From NCBI RefSeq assembly GCF_002305875.1, contig NZ_CP022098.1, forward strand, positions 10,044,001 to 10,108,000: 64,000 nt of DNA. The letters are read 5' to 3'. Origin of the DNA: Cystobacter fuscus. Lineage in GTDB: Bacteria > Myxococcota > Myxococcia > Myxococcales > Myxococcaceae. Position numbers and translations under genes: made by a program. Shown here in pieces: positions 20,380-29,360 of this stretch; position 1 is the first letter of the stretch; every line of letters starts with the position of its first letter. The notes below the pieces were generated by a model. It had not been told where the DNA came from and did not search any database. It saw nothing but the letters and a program-made list of their open reading frames with translations.

Positions 20380-21906
20380 TCACCCCTCCGGGCACGAGCC
20401 AGGAGGCGCGAGCGCCGCGGCCCGGTGGCGCGCGAGATGGAAGGCGGGCCAGCTCCCCTGGTCCCGCGCGGAAAAGCGGCAGAACATCCCGCGAATCTCC
20501 GGCGAGAACACGCTGTCGGGCGCCTGGGCCAGGTGCGCGGCCATCTCGGGCGCGGCGTCCTCGGAGAGTGACCAGGCCAGGTAGGACACGTCCCAGGACA
20601 CGCCCTCGGAGGAGCGCGCCAGGTTGGCCCGCGCGATGAAGGCATCCGGGTTGAGCACGTTGAGCGCCACGAGGCCGACGAGCGCCCCCGCGAAGGCGCC
20701 AATGGCGAAGCGCTCCGGCCGCCACCACAGTGTCACCATGCGCCAGACGAGCACCCCCGCCAGCGCCAGCATGAAGACGTGCGTGTACACGCGCAGGTGC
20801 GTGTAGCCATAGGCGGACTCGTAGAGCGCCATGCGCTTGACGGCCGAGGCGAGCAGCACGAGCACCAGCCCCACCATCGCCGAGCACGCCGCCCGGAAGG
20901 CGGTGACCTGCCCCGCCCCGTTCAGCCGCGTCCAGCGCTCCAGCACCAGGCTCAGCCCCAGCGTCATCACCGACACCGCGAGCAGCTCGAAGAAGCCCCG
21001 CCGGGCGTACTCGGAATAGGTGAGGCCCAGGGGCAGCCGGGCCCCGCCCCACATGAAGGCGAGCTGGAGGGAGACAAAGGCCAGGAAGAGCACGTCCACC
21101 GCGCCCAGCAGCGTGAGGCTCTCGATGAAGCCCAGACGACCCACGGCCGGAGCCGCCTCGAGCACCCCCGCCTCCCGCTCCCGCCGCCGCCGCAGCGCAT
21201 GCGTGAGCAGGCCCAGCACCCCGAAGGCACTGCCCGCGGCGAACACCCCTCGCGCCAACGTGTCCACCGAGAAGATGTTCCACACGAAGGCAAACCCCCG
21301 CCCCACCGCCACCGAGAAGACCTCGTCCGCCGAGGAGAGCAGCGCGGTGAAGAGGATCAGGATCGGCAGGGAGAGCAGGGCACCCCGCGCCACCGGCAGC
21401 AGCTTCGGGAGCTGGCCGCGCAGCGGAATGCGCTCCACCTCCGCGCGCACCACCGCCGGAGGAAGGAACAGGGCCTGCCACACGCCACCCAGCACGGTGG
21501 AGGCATAGTCGCCCAGCCCGAGCCGCTCCACGCGTCCCGCCGCCCAGAAGTGCACCAGCAGCATGAGCAGCAGGCCCGAGGCCAGGACGTTGAGCGCCGT
21601 GAGCAGGGGGCTCGCGCGCACGAACACCATCCCGGAGAAGAACAGCCAGGGCACGATCAGCCACGCATTGGGACGAGCCCGCTGCCAGCCCTCGCGGCCG
21701 CCCAGCGCGAGGAGCGCCCCCAGCAGCAGCAGTGCGAACAGGGGGAAGGAGACTCCCAGCGCGGGGCCATCGAAGAACACCTCGGCGCACAGGCCCAGGC
21801 CGAGCGCCGCGAGCAGGGTCGCGCGTGGCCGCCGCGGACGGGGAACGGCCTGGGGCGAGGGTGGAGACACGACGGGCAGGGACAGTCCGGTGGCGGAGAT
21901 CGGCAT
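20380..21906 (-). CDS. Multi-pass membrane protein, DUF4153/DUF4173 family
   Basis: The 508-residue product has about twelve to thirteen hydrophobic segments and the DUF4153/DUF4173 pattern: a central loop SSADEVFSVAVGRGF, later YSEYARRGFFELLAVS and AYGYTHLRVYTHVFM. The C-terminus holds NVLNPDAFIARANLAR. Proteins with these motifs are widespread inner-membrane proteins of unknown function. The ATG at 21906 was chosen because the family begins close to the first membrane segment; an in-frame start at 22032 adds 42 basic residues. It is convergent with the cupredoxin gene, three bases between stops. Confidence 0.8.
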   Translation of the reverse strand: MPISATGLSLPVVSPPSPQAVPRPRRPRATLLAALGLGLCAEVFFDGPALGVSFPLFALLLLGALLALGGREGWQRARPNAWLIVPWLFFSGMVFVRASPLLTALNVLASGLLLMLLVHFWAAGRVERLGLGDYASTVLGGVWQALFLPPAVVRAEVERIPLRGQLPKLLPVARGALLSLPILILFTALLSSADEVFSVAVGRGFAFVWNIFSVDTLARGVFAAGSAFGVLGLLTHALRRRREREAGVLEAAPAVGRLGFIESLTLLGAVDVLFLAFVSLQLAFMWGGARLPLGLTYSEYARRGFFELLAVSVMTLGLSLVLERWTRLNGAGQVTAFRAACSAMVGLVLVLLASAVKRMALYESAYGYTHLRVYTHVFMLALAGVLVWRMVTLWWRPERFAIGAFAGALVGLVALNVLNPDAFIARANLARSSEGVSWDVSYLAWSLSEDAAPEMAAHLAQAPDSVFSPEIRGMFCRFSARDQGSWPAFHLARHRAAALAPPGSCPEG

Positions 21907-22085
21907 GCGAGGGCTCCAGACAGGCAATCGAGCGAGAGTCCCCAAGATGGACTCCTGGCGGGCCGCCGTGCGGATCTTCACGGCGAGTGGTCGCATCCCG
22001 GCCGCCAACGGTCGCTCCGCCGGACCCCACACGCCCGGTTTCTCGGCATCACCCCCGAAGGCGGGTAGGCTAGGCGCTTCTTCCC

Positions 22086-25037
22086 ATGAACGGCGCGGCG
22101 GAACTCTTCACCCGGCACGTGTTCCTGGACCTCGAGACCACGGGATTGGATCCCCGCGTCGATGAGGTCATCGAACTCGGGGCCCTCTTCATCGAGAACG
22201 GCCGGATCACCGACCGCTACGCCCAGTTCTTCGCCGCCTCGCGTCCCCTGCCCCTCACCATCCGCCGGCTCACCGGCATCGAGGACGCGCAGCTCGCCGG
22301 ACAACCCCGCCTCGCCCACAAGGCCGCCGAGCTGCGCGAGCGGCTCGCGGGCTGGACGGTGGTCGCCCACAACGCCTCCTTCGAGAAGGGCTTCCTCCCC
22401 GACATCCTCGGCCCCCTGCGTGCCCCGGTGCTCGACTCGTGCGAGCTCATGCACTACCTGCACCCGGAGCTGCCCAGCCACTCGCTGGAGTCGCTGCTGC
22501 GCTGGGCCGGCAAGAGCCCTCGCGAGCGGCACCGCGCCATGACGGACTGCGAGGCCACCCACGCCGTGCTCGTGCATGCCCTGGAGGGCTGCGTGCGCGA
22601 CGGGCGCGCCGAGGACATCGCCGATCTGCTGGAGACGCTCGATCCCCGCGCCGCGCTGCGGCTGGCGCAGATCGAGGCGGGTGAGGCGGGCGGAGAACTG
22701 GAGGGCTCGCTCGACGCGGACGCGGCGCCGCTCGTGTCGCTGCTCACCGGACTGTGGACGCTGTGCCGCTCGCGTCCCGCCGCCCTGAAGCTCTCGGCCT
22801 CGGGCTTCCTGCCCGGACGGCCCGAGCGCCAGCGCGCCAATGGCTCCAAGCCCCCGGACGAGCCCCCCGGCGAGGACACGCCCGTACAACCCGTGCGTCC
22901 CGAGGAGGTGACGGCCCTGCTCGGCCCCGACGGCGCCCTGCAACACGCCCAGGAGGGCTTCGCGGTGCGCCCCGCCCAACTGGAGATGGCCCAGGCCGTG
23001 GCACGCACCCTGTCCGAGGGCGGGCAGCTCGCGGTGGAGGCCGGTACCGGCACCGGCAAGTCGCTCGCGTACCTCACGCCCGCCGCCCTCTTCACCGTGC
23101 GCAACGGCCACAAGGTGGGCGTGGCCCCTCACACCAAGACGCTCCAGGATCAGCTCATCGAGAAGGACCTGCCCCGGCTGCACCGCGCCACCGGCGGCGC
23201 CTTCTCCTACGCGCTGCTCAAGGGCCAGACGAACTACCTCTGCCGCCGCCGCGCGCTCGACGTCACCCGCGTGGAGCCCGGCATGAGCCACGCCGCGCGC
23301 GCGCCCCGCGCCTACCTGCGCGCCCTCCTGCGCCGCGGCCCCGACGGAGACCTGGACCGGCTCAGCCACTGGTTCCGCGACCGCTTCCCCGTGCTGCTCG
23401 CGCTCGCCCCGGCGGTGCGCTCGGAGGCGGCCACCACGCTCGGCGAGCGCTGCCCGCACTACCACCGCTGCTACTACCACTCGGCCGTGGCCCAGGCGCG
23501 CGAGGCGGACGTGCTCGTCATCAACCAGTCGCTCGCCTTCGCCTGGCCCGCGCGCTACCCGAAGTTGGATCACCTGGTGCTCGACGAGGCGCACGAGGTG
23601 GAGGACGTCGCCACCACCGCGCTCTCCTCGGAGCTGTCGGACATGGCCTTCACCCGGCTCGCCGAGCGGCTGCACGGGCGCGACGGGCGGCGCGGTCTCT
23701 TCGCCGAGCTGCGACGCGCCCTCTTCGCCTCCCGGCGCGGGGAAGCCCGCGTGCTGATGAGCGAGATTGAAGGCGCCCTGACGGCGGTGGGCACGGCCGT
23801 GAGCAAGCTCGGTGAGAGCGTGGTGCACCTGTGCGAGCCGGCCGCCGCGAATGCCTCCGAGGCCGACGACGAGTCCTCCTACGCCCCGGAGCTGCGCATC
23901 ACCCCCGAGGTCCGCTCGAGCGCGCCCTGGATGCCCGTGCGCGAGGGACTGCTCGAGGTGCGCGAGTGCCTCCAGGCGCTGCACAAGCGGCTCACGGTGG
24001 GCGTGGCGGAGGTGCTGCCGGACCTGGGCGTGAAGATGCCGCCGCTGGAGCGAGAGCTGGCGGGGGGCGTGGCGGAGGTGCAGGAGCTGGCCACGCTGAC
24101 CTCGGAGCTGTCCGACGATCCCGCCGAGGGCCGGTGCTACGCGGCCACGGCGGTGCCCCGCAAGCAACGCTGGACGCTCATCGCCCAGCCGGTGAACGTG
24201 GCGGCCTACGTGTCGCGGGACTTCGCGCAGCACAAGCGGGCGCTCGTGCTCGCCTCGGCCACGCTGAGCACGGGCACCGAGCGCATGCCCTATGTGCTCG
24301 GACGGCTGGGGCTGGACGGACGCAACGAGGGGATTTCCGCCCCCCGGATGATGCGCGCGCCCACGCCCTTCGATCTGCGCACGCAGGCGCTGGTGGTGCT
24401 GGTGACGGACGCGCCGCGCGCGCACGAGCCGGCGTTCATCGACTGGGCGGCGATGCGCATCGCCGGCATGGCCAAGGTGATGGGGGGCCGGGTGCTGGGC
24501 CTGTTCGCCTCCACGCGGCGCATGGAGCGCGTGGCGGATGAGCTGCGCCTGAAGCTGGAGCCCCAGGGCATCGAGGTGATGCGGCAGTCGCGCGGGCACG
24601 GCCGCTCGCTCGCAGCCCGGCAGGAGAAGGACACCGGCACGGTGCTGCTCGGGACCAAGAGCTTCTGGCAGGGCGTGGACATCCCCGGCCGGGGCGTGGG
24701 CTGCGTCTTCATCGACAAGCTGCCCCTGGAGCCCGCCAGCCGTCCGCTGGTGGCCTCTCGCGAGGAGACGCTCGCCCGGGGACGCCACACGCACCTGGGC
24801 TTCCTCTCCTACCGCCTGCCCCGGGCACTGCTGCAACTGCGCCAGGGCGTGGGCCGGCTCATCCGCTCGCATGGGGACCGGGGCGTGGTCATCATCGCCG
24901 ACCCGGGGCACCCCAGCTACCGTCAGGCCCTGCTCGACGCGCTCGCGGGCTATCGCGTGGTGATGCTCCCCTGGAGCGAGGCCCGCGTGCGCCTGTTCTC
25001 CGCCATGGACGAGATGGGACTCATCCGCGGGCCGTGA
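22086..25037 (+). CDS. DinG-type XPD-like helicase fused to a DEDDh 3'-5' exonuclease domain
   Basis: The 983-residue protein has an epsilon-like exonuclease (residues 1-170: FLDLETTGLDP, HNASFEKGFL, HRAMTDCEATH) followed by a superfamily 2 helicase with Walker A EAGTGTGKS, the DEAH box LVLDEAHEVED and late motifs LFASTRRMERVAD and GVGRLIRSHGDRGVV. This is the Gram-positive-type DinG architecture. Of the four iron-sulfur cysteines expected in DinG, I see three (NYLC, ERCPH, HRCYY); the position of the remaining one appears to be Thr. It probably acts in DNA repair. TAGGCT lies 14 bases before the ATG and no Shine-Dalgarno is seen. Confidence 0.88.
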   Translation: MNGAAELFTRHVFLDLETTGLDPRVDEVIELGALFIENGRITDRYAQFFAASRPLPLTIRRLTGIEDAQLAGQPRLAHKAAELRERLAGWTVVAHNASFEKGFLPDILGPLRAPVLDSCELMHYLHPELPSHSLESLLRWAGKSPRERHRAMTDCEATHAVLVHALEGCVRDGRAEDIADLLETLDPRAALRLAQIEAGEAGGELEGSLDADAAPLVSLLTGLWTLCRSRPAALKLSASGFLPGRPERQRANGSKPPDEPPGEDTPVQPVRPEEVTALLGPDGALQHAQEGFAVRPAQLEMAQAVARTLSEGGQLAVEAGTGTGKSLAYLTPAALFTVRNGHKVGVAPHTKTLQDQLIEKDLPRLHRATGGAFSYALLKGQTNYLCRRRALDVTRVEPGMSHAARAPRAYLRALLRRGPDGDLDRLSHWFRDRFPVLLALAPAVRSEAATTLGERCPHYHRCYYHSAVAQAREADVLVINQSLAFAWPARYPKLDHLVLDEAHEVEDVATTALSSELSDMAFTRLAERLHGRDGRRGLFAELRRALFASRRGEARVLMSEIEGALTAVGTAVSKLGESVVHLCEPAAANASEADDESSYAPELRITPEVRSSAPWMPVREGLLEVRECLQALHKRLTVGVAEVLPDLGVKMPPLERELAGGVAEVQELATLTSELSDDPAEGRCYAATAVPRKQRWTLIAQPVNVAAYVSRDFAQHKRALVLASATLSTGTERMPYVLGRLGLDGRNEGISAPRMMRAPTPFDLRTQALVVLVTDAPRAHEPAFIDWAAMRIAGMAKVMGGRVLGLFASTRRMERVADELRLKLEPQGIEVMRQSRGHGRSLAARQEKDTGTVLLGTKSFWQGVDIPGRGVGCVFIDKLPLEPASRPLVASREETLARGRHTHLGFLSYRLPRALLQLRQGVGRLIRSHGDRGVVIIADPGHPSYRQALLDALAGYRVVMLPWSEARVRLFSAMDEMGLIRGP

Positions 25038-25058
25038 CGCCTCCAGCCAACCCCGCGC

Positions 25059-26021
25059 TCACGCCTTGTCCAACACGCCGTTCTGGTAGTCCTCGATGGC
25101 CTGGCGGATCTCCTCCCGGGTGTTCATGACGAAGGGGCCGTGCTGGACGATGGGCTCGCGCAAGGGTCTGCCCGCGGCGACGAGCACCGCGCTGCGCTGA
25201 TTCGTCGCGCGCAGTCGCAGCCGCTTGCCCGTGCCCAGCAGGGCGAGGCTCCCCGCGCGCACCGTCTTCGGCTTGCCCTCGGGACCCAGGTCCACCTCGC
25301 CCTCGTGGACGAACGCGAACGCCGTGTGCTCGGGCGGTAGCTCCACGTCGAACGGTTGATCATCCTCCAGGCGCAGCGTGAAGAGGATGGGCTCGGTCGG
25401 ACGCTCGCGCACGGGCCCCACCAGCCCGCTCACTCCGCCCGCGATGAGCCGCACGTGGCTGCCGGCGGCCGACAGCTTCGCCTCGCTCAGGCGCTCGGGC
25501 ACCAGGTCCTGGTAGTACGGCGGGCACATCTTCTCCTTCGCCGGCAGGTTGAGCCAGAGCTGGAAGCCGGACATCAATCCCCGGTCCTGCTCGGGCATCT
25601 CGGAGTGGATGATGCCGCGCCCCGCCGTCATCCACTGCGAGCCCGCCCCGAGGATGAGCCCCGAGTTGCCATGGCTGTCCCGGTGCCGCATGCGGCCCTC
25701 GAGCATCACCGTCACCGTCTCGAAACCCCGGTGTGGATGATCGGGGAAGCCGGCCAGGTACGCCCCCGGCTCGTCCGAGTGGAAGCGATCCAGCATCAGG
25801 AACGGATCGAGGTGGCGCAACGCGGGCTGGCCGATGACGCGGGTCAACCGCACGCCCGCGCCGTCACTCGTGGGCATGCCCTCCAGGGTCTGGAGCACAC
25901 TCCGGTCCGACGTGGCGATGAACGCGGGAGCCCGCGACTCACTTCCAGAACGGCATCCCGCCGCCACGGCCACCGTGGCCAGCATCGAGTCGACGAGGAA
26001 CCGTCGGCGCGTCATCGTCAT
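25059..26021 (-). CDS. Pirin-family protein with Tat/lipoprotein signal
   Basis: Pirins are bicupin proteins, some with quercetinase activity. The N-terminal cupin has the metal-ligand pattern FPDHPHRGFETVTVML with a later HSEMPE, and the C-terminal cupin has PFDVELPPEHTAFAFVHEGEV. Unusually for this family, it begins with a twin-arginine motif (TRRRFLVDSM) and a lipobox-like AAGC, so it may be folded in the cytoplasm and exported. Its ATG overlaps the stop of the DUF4276 gene (ATGA), so it is coupled to the AAA/DUF4276 pair. The product is 320 residues. Confidence 0.87.
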   Translation of the reverse strand: MTMTRRRFLVDSMLATVAVAAGCRSGSESRAPAFIATSDRSVLQTLEGMPTSDGAGVRLTRVIGQPALRHLDPFLMLDRFHSDEPGAYLAGFPDHPHRGFETVTVMLEGRMRHRDSHGNSGLILGAGSQWMTAGRGIIHSEMPEQDRGLMSGFQLWLNLPAKEKMCPPYYQDLVPERLSEAKLSAAGSHVRLIAGGVSGLVGPVRERPTEPILFTLRLEDDQPFDVELPPEHTAFAFVHEGEVDLGPEGKPKTVRAGSLALLGTGKRLRLRATNQRSAVLVAAGRPLREPIVQHGPFVMNTREEIRQAIEDYQNGVLDKA

Positions 26022-26632
26022 GGCGTGTCTCCCTGTCCATCCACGGACCCTGTCGTCACACAGAGCATCTCAATGGACCGGACGAACTTGTCAAACGACC
26101 TGGATTGCGAGCGGAGGAAGGCCACGTCAATGCCCCGAGTTTCACTCAACTGGTGGGTCGTAGGCAGATAACCGGGAACAAGGAGCCTCATGGCCTTCTT
26201 GGCGTCACGGATCTTCTCCGGCTTGTAGATGCCCAGGGACCCCAGGGCGATCATCCCCCGCGCGAGCAGCAACCAGGTTTCATACTCACGGACCACCATC
26301 ACCGCGAGGCTGTTGGGCAGCAGCTTCCGCATGCGTTCCGTGGCATCGGGACCCCACACCGCGGCGCAATCATCATCCTCGTCACAGAGCAGGAGCGCCG
26401 CCCGGGCCCCGCGCGAGCGGGCCAGCTTCATCGCCCGGAAGATTCCGTCGTCCCGGCCGGGCCGCTTCGGCCCCGGAAGCCGCCCATCCACGAGCGCCGA
26501 GCGTGGCTGCCGAATGGGCTCCTTGTCGACGAACCACCCCGTCACCCCGAGATGGCTCATCACCAGGTGGCACAGGCTCGGGATGGCCTCGACCTCACCG
26601 TGCCCCTCGACGATGCAGACGAGGCGGTTCAC
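26018..26632 (-). CDS. DUF4276 family, TOPRIM-like putative nuclease
   Basis: The 204-residue product has the DUF4276 layout: N-terminal CIVEGHGEVEAIPSL (TOPRIM-like first Glu), LLLCDEDDDC (acidic Asp cluster) and REYETWLLL (the conserved E-x-W). TOPRIM domains bind Mg and cut DNA or RNA in OLD, AbiL and related systems; activity here is inference. The start is a GTG at 26632 overlapping the stop of the AAA ATPase gene (GTGA), so the two proteins are made in coupled fashion. Co-occurrence of such genes with AAA_21 ATPases is typical of phage defence modules. Confidence 0.8.
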   Translation of the reverse strand: MNRLVCIVEGHGEVEAIPSLCHLVMSHLGVTGWFVDKEPIRQPRSALVDGRLPGPKRPGRDDGIFRAMKLARSRGARAALLLCDEDDDCAAVWGPDATERMRKLLPNSLAVMVVREYETWLLLARGMIALGSLGIYKPEKIRDAKKAMRLLVPGYLPTTHQLSETRGIDVAFLRSQSRSFDKFVRSIEMLCVTTGSVDGQGDTP

Positions 26633-27750
26633 GACTCGGTGCCGGGGGCGCCGACCACATCGGGAGGTTCGCCCTCGATGCGCAGGGGCTCGCTCCGGAT
26701 GAGCTCGGAGAGGCTGAAGAGCCCCTCGTTCACCACTTCGCGCTGAGCGTTCGCCAGCGGTCCTACCCGAGTCAGTCCATCCCGGTACCGGCAGACGAGG
26801 ATCTCTTCGTCGTGCGCGGCATCGAGGAACTCCGGGCTGTGTGTCGTCACCAGGATGGAACCTCGCTCGGAAGCTTCCTTGAGGACCTCGTAGAGCACCG
26901 CGGCCGCCGCCGGATGGACGGAAACCTCGGGCTCCTCGATGATCAGGCACCGCCCAGCGGGCATCGTCCGTGCGGCGACGATGATGCCCAGCGCGCGCAG
27001 AGCCCCATCCGACATCTCGCGGATTCCAAAGCGAGCGTCTCCACCCGATTGCCGCTGAACGAACTCCACGAACAGGAACTGCCCGGCCTCGGAAACGGAG
27101 AGATCCACCAACTCCGGAACCAGCCGCCTCATCGCGAGGAGCACTCCCTCGAAGGCAGCTCCTCCCTCGGCCTTCAACCGCCGTAGGACCCCCGCCACAT
27201 TGCTTCCATCCTCTTCGAGTTCCGTGCTGGAACTGACCAGATGGGGAGCCCGCATCTTGCTCAGATCCAGTTGGAGCCTGTGTGAAGGGTAGTACGGATA
27301 AGAGACAAGTCCGAGCTGCCGGGCGAAGAGGGATATGCTCGCTGTCGGTGCAAGCGCGTTGAAGTCTCCTCTCTGCAAGGGAAGTTCGGTCCCATCCACC
27401 CGCCTGACCATCCGCTCCGAACCAAATCGCCAGCCCGAGTCGGGACTTGGAAGCAGGGAGAAGGACTGCTCCGCGAACTCGAGGCCCAAGTCCGCGTTGG
27501 AACCCGCCCCACGAATCGTGACACTCGTCTCCTCGCTGTCGGGGATGCCCCACCGCCGGATCGAGGCGATGCCACCGCGCCGCTTGATGGCGGCCTCCGC
27601 GTCGAAGGAAATCTCGGTGGCGAGGAGCAGGGCGTCGGCGAAGTTGGACTTTCCGCTGCCGTTGGCGCCCACCAGGACCGTGAACGGAGCGAGCACCACG
27701 TCGGCCTTCTCGATGCTCCGGTAGTTCCTCAGCGAAACGCGTCGCCACAT
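26629..27750 (-). CDS. AAA_21/OLD-like SMC-type ATPase
   Basis: The 373-residue protein has the RecF/OLD-type ATPase layout: beta start VSLRNYRSIEKADV, Walker A GANGSGKS (residues 28-35), a degenerate ABC signature MSDGALRALG, Walker B CLIIEEPEVSVHP and H-loop VTTHSPEFLDAA. It has no own nuclease domain; the TOPRIM-like partner is the next, overlapping gene. Base composition is visibly less GC-rich than neighbours (33 of 60 bases in 27241-27300 by hand count), which suggests acquisition by transfer. The ATG at 27750 was chosen because upstream in-frame codons run into the next gene. Confidence 0.86.
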   Translation of the reverse strand: MWRRVSLRNYRSIEKADVVLAPFTVLVGANGSGKSNFADALLLATEISFDAEAAIKRRGGIASIRRWGIPDSEETSVTIRGAGSNADLGLEFAEQSFSLLPSPDSGWRFGSERMVRRVDGTELPLQRGDFNALAPTASISLFARQLGLVSYPYYPSHRLQLDLSKMRAPHLVSSSTELEEDGSNVAGVLRRLKAEGGAAFEGVLLAMRRLVPELVDLSVSEAGQFLFVEFVQRQSGGDARFGIREMSDGALRALGIIVAARTMPAGRCLIIEEPEVSVHPAAAAVLYEVLKEASERGSILVTTHSPEFLDAAHDEEILVCRYRDGLTRVGPLANAQREVVNEGLFSLSELIRSEPLRIEGEPPDVVGAPGTES

Positions 27751-27796
27751 GCGGCGTTCTTCGCCCCTCTCCCCCCACCGAGTCAATCCAACTTCT

Positions 27797-28558
27797 TCAC
27801 GTGTCCCACTCGAACGTGTCCGCGGCTTCCTCGATGATGCGGGGTGCCAGCACCTTGAGCAGATCCTCCGGCTTCGCCCCACCCGCATGGAGCTCCACGT
27901 CCCCGAGCAGCGTCTGGTCCGGATAGCTGATGCACGCCATCGTCACCTGCAGGCCCCCGCTCTCGGTGTCGTGGATCTCCGCCTGCAACCGGAAGCCACG
28001 CACGCCGTACTTGCGCAGCACCCCCTGCGCCGCCGACTTGTTCTCTCTCGCGGGGGCGACCATCGCGCCCAGCTGCGAGAGCTTGCGCCGCATCCGCGCC
28101 TCGGTGAAGCGCAGCACTTCCGGCGACAACTGGCCCGTCCTGTCCTTCACGTCGACCAGCTGCACGTAGAACCGGGGAGGCTGCTCCTTCAACGACTGCA
28201 GCGTCTTGATCGACGCCAGGATGGCCGCTCGTGCCGCCGAGTCCGGCTCGCCCTTGCGCGCCTTGAGGCACTCCACCCCGGCCACTTCCTTCAGCACTCC
28301 CAACGCCTGGGCCGCCGCCGCGCGCACCTGCTCGCTCGTGTCCTTCAAGCCCTCGCACAGGGGCCCGAGCGCCTCGGGATCATCCGACGCTCCCAGCCCC
28401 GACGCGGCCCGCGATCGCGCTCCCGGTTCCATCCCCTGCCCGAGCTGTCGGCTCAACGAGGCCGTCCGGGAATCCACCTGGGCCAGGGCCGTGGACGCGG
28501 CCCCCCAGGACAACAGCGCGATCAAAGACAGTGCACACCGCTTGACGGAATGACGCAT
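27797..28558 (-). CDS. Exported HEAT-repeat protein, copy 1
   Basis: The 253-residue product has a cleavable signal (ALSLIALLSWGAASTALAQ). A HEAT/armadillo-like stretch follows (ASDDPEALGPLCEGL, then VRAAAAQALGVL, ending LKARKGEPD). A C-terminal alpha/beta domain may be shared only with the next gene. Function is unknown; HEAT repeats usually bind proteins. It is a diverged tandem duplicate of the gene at 28608-29288, with the same order of domains and the shared peptide ARKGEPD. Confidence 0.72.
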   Translation of the reverse strand: MRHSVKRCALSLIALLSWGAASTALAQVDSRTASLSRQLGQGMEPGARSRAASGLGASDDPEALGPLCEGLKDTSEQVRAAAAQALGVLKEVAGVECLKARKGEPDSAARAAILASIKTLQSLKEQPPRFYVQLVDVKDRTGQLSPEVLRFTEARMRRKLSQLGAMVAPARENKSAAQGVLRKYGVRGFRLQAEIHDTESGGLQVTMACISYPDQTLLGDVELHAGGAKPEDLLKVLAPRIIEEAADTFEWDT

Positions 28559-28607
28559 TCGAGCCCTCCGTGCCCCGCGAGGTGCGGGGCCCCCCAGCTC
28601 GTCCAGT

Positions 28608-29288
28608 CTACCTCCATTTATACGCGGTGGCGGAATCAGCGATCACCCGCGGAACCAGCGCCGCGAGGAGTTCTCCCGACTCGCCCTCCGAGCCCTGGAC
28701 ATCCACGCTCCCCAGCAATTGCTTGCCCGGATAACGCAGGCACAACACCGCCAGCGTCAGCCCTCCTGTGGGGCCTGGACGCACCTCGGGGACGAGCCGG
28801 TAGCCGGACAGCTTGCGCTTGCGCAGCACGTCGCGCGCCTGGGCCTCGGTCAGCTTCACCAGCTCCGGCGACAACGCGCCCGTCTTGTCCTCGAGCGGCA
28901 TGAGCCTCACGTACAGCCGGGCGGGTCGTGCCTGGAGCGCTCGCAGCGCCTTCAAGGCGGACGTCAGGGCGGCCTGGACCTGGGGGTCCGGCTCCCCCTT
29001 GCGCGCCTCCAGACACCCCACCGCGCCGGGCTCCGCCAGCTTCTCCAGGGCCGAGGCCACCGCCGCCCGCACCTCGGGGCTCTCGTCCGCGAGCCCCGCG
29101 CACAGGGGCGGCATCGCCTCGGGGTCATCCGACTCGCCCAGCAGGCGCGCCGCCTGGACCCGGTGCGCCACCACCGCCCCCTGCTTCAGCGTCTTCGCCA
29201 GCGAGGAGGTCTGGGCATCCGCCTGCGCCAGCACGGAGGGGGGGAAGGCGAGCAGGAGGAGGGCGACAAGGTGGGAGGAGAAGCGCAT
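28608..29288 (-). CDS. Exported HEAT-repeat protein, copy 2
   Basis: The 226-residue paralogue of the gene at 27797-28558 has a signal (HLVALLLLAFPPSVLAQ), HEAT-like repeats (ESDDPEAMPPLCAGL, VRAAVASALEKL, LEARKGEPD) and a related C-terminal domain (LYVRLMPLEDKTGALSPELV). The ATG at 29288 was chosen at the signal peptide; the reading frame is open much further right but only antisense to alaS. The two copies are 49 bases apart on the same strand and probably co-transcribed from the gap shared with alaS. Confidence 0.74.
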   Translation of the reverse strand: MRFSSHLVALLLLAFPPSVLAQADAQTSSLAKTLKQGAVVAHRVQAARLLGESDDPEAMPPLCAGLADESPEVRAAVASALEKLAEPGAVGCLEARKGEPDPQVQAALTSALKALRALQARPARLYVRLMPLEDKTGALSPELVKLTEAQARDVLRKRKLSGYRLVPEVRPGPTGGLTLAVLCLRYPGKQLLGSVDVQGSEGESGELLAALVPRVIADSATAYKWR

Positions 29289-29360
29289 GGTGTGAAACCG
29301 AGCGTATCGCGGCCCGCAAGAAACACAGCGGCCCCGCCACTTGTGGCATATACCCTCACC

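Noticed and set aside
21978-24911. Long open frame antisense to the DinG-type helicase
   Set aside because: Same reason; no start with a ribosome site and no family motif.
25059-27750. Calling the ATPase/DUF4276 pair PARIS, Gabija or retron
   Set aside because: No DUF4435, no fused TOPRIM on the ATPase and no reverse transcriptase or ncRNA were seen; only the general ATPase-TOPRIM plan fits.
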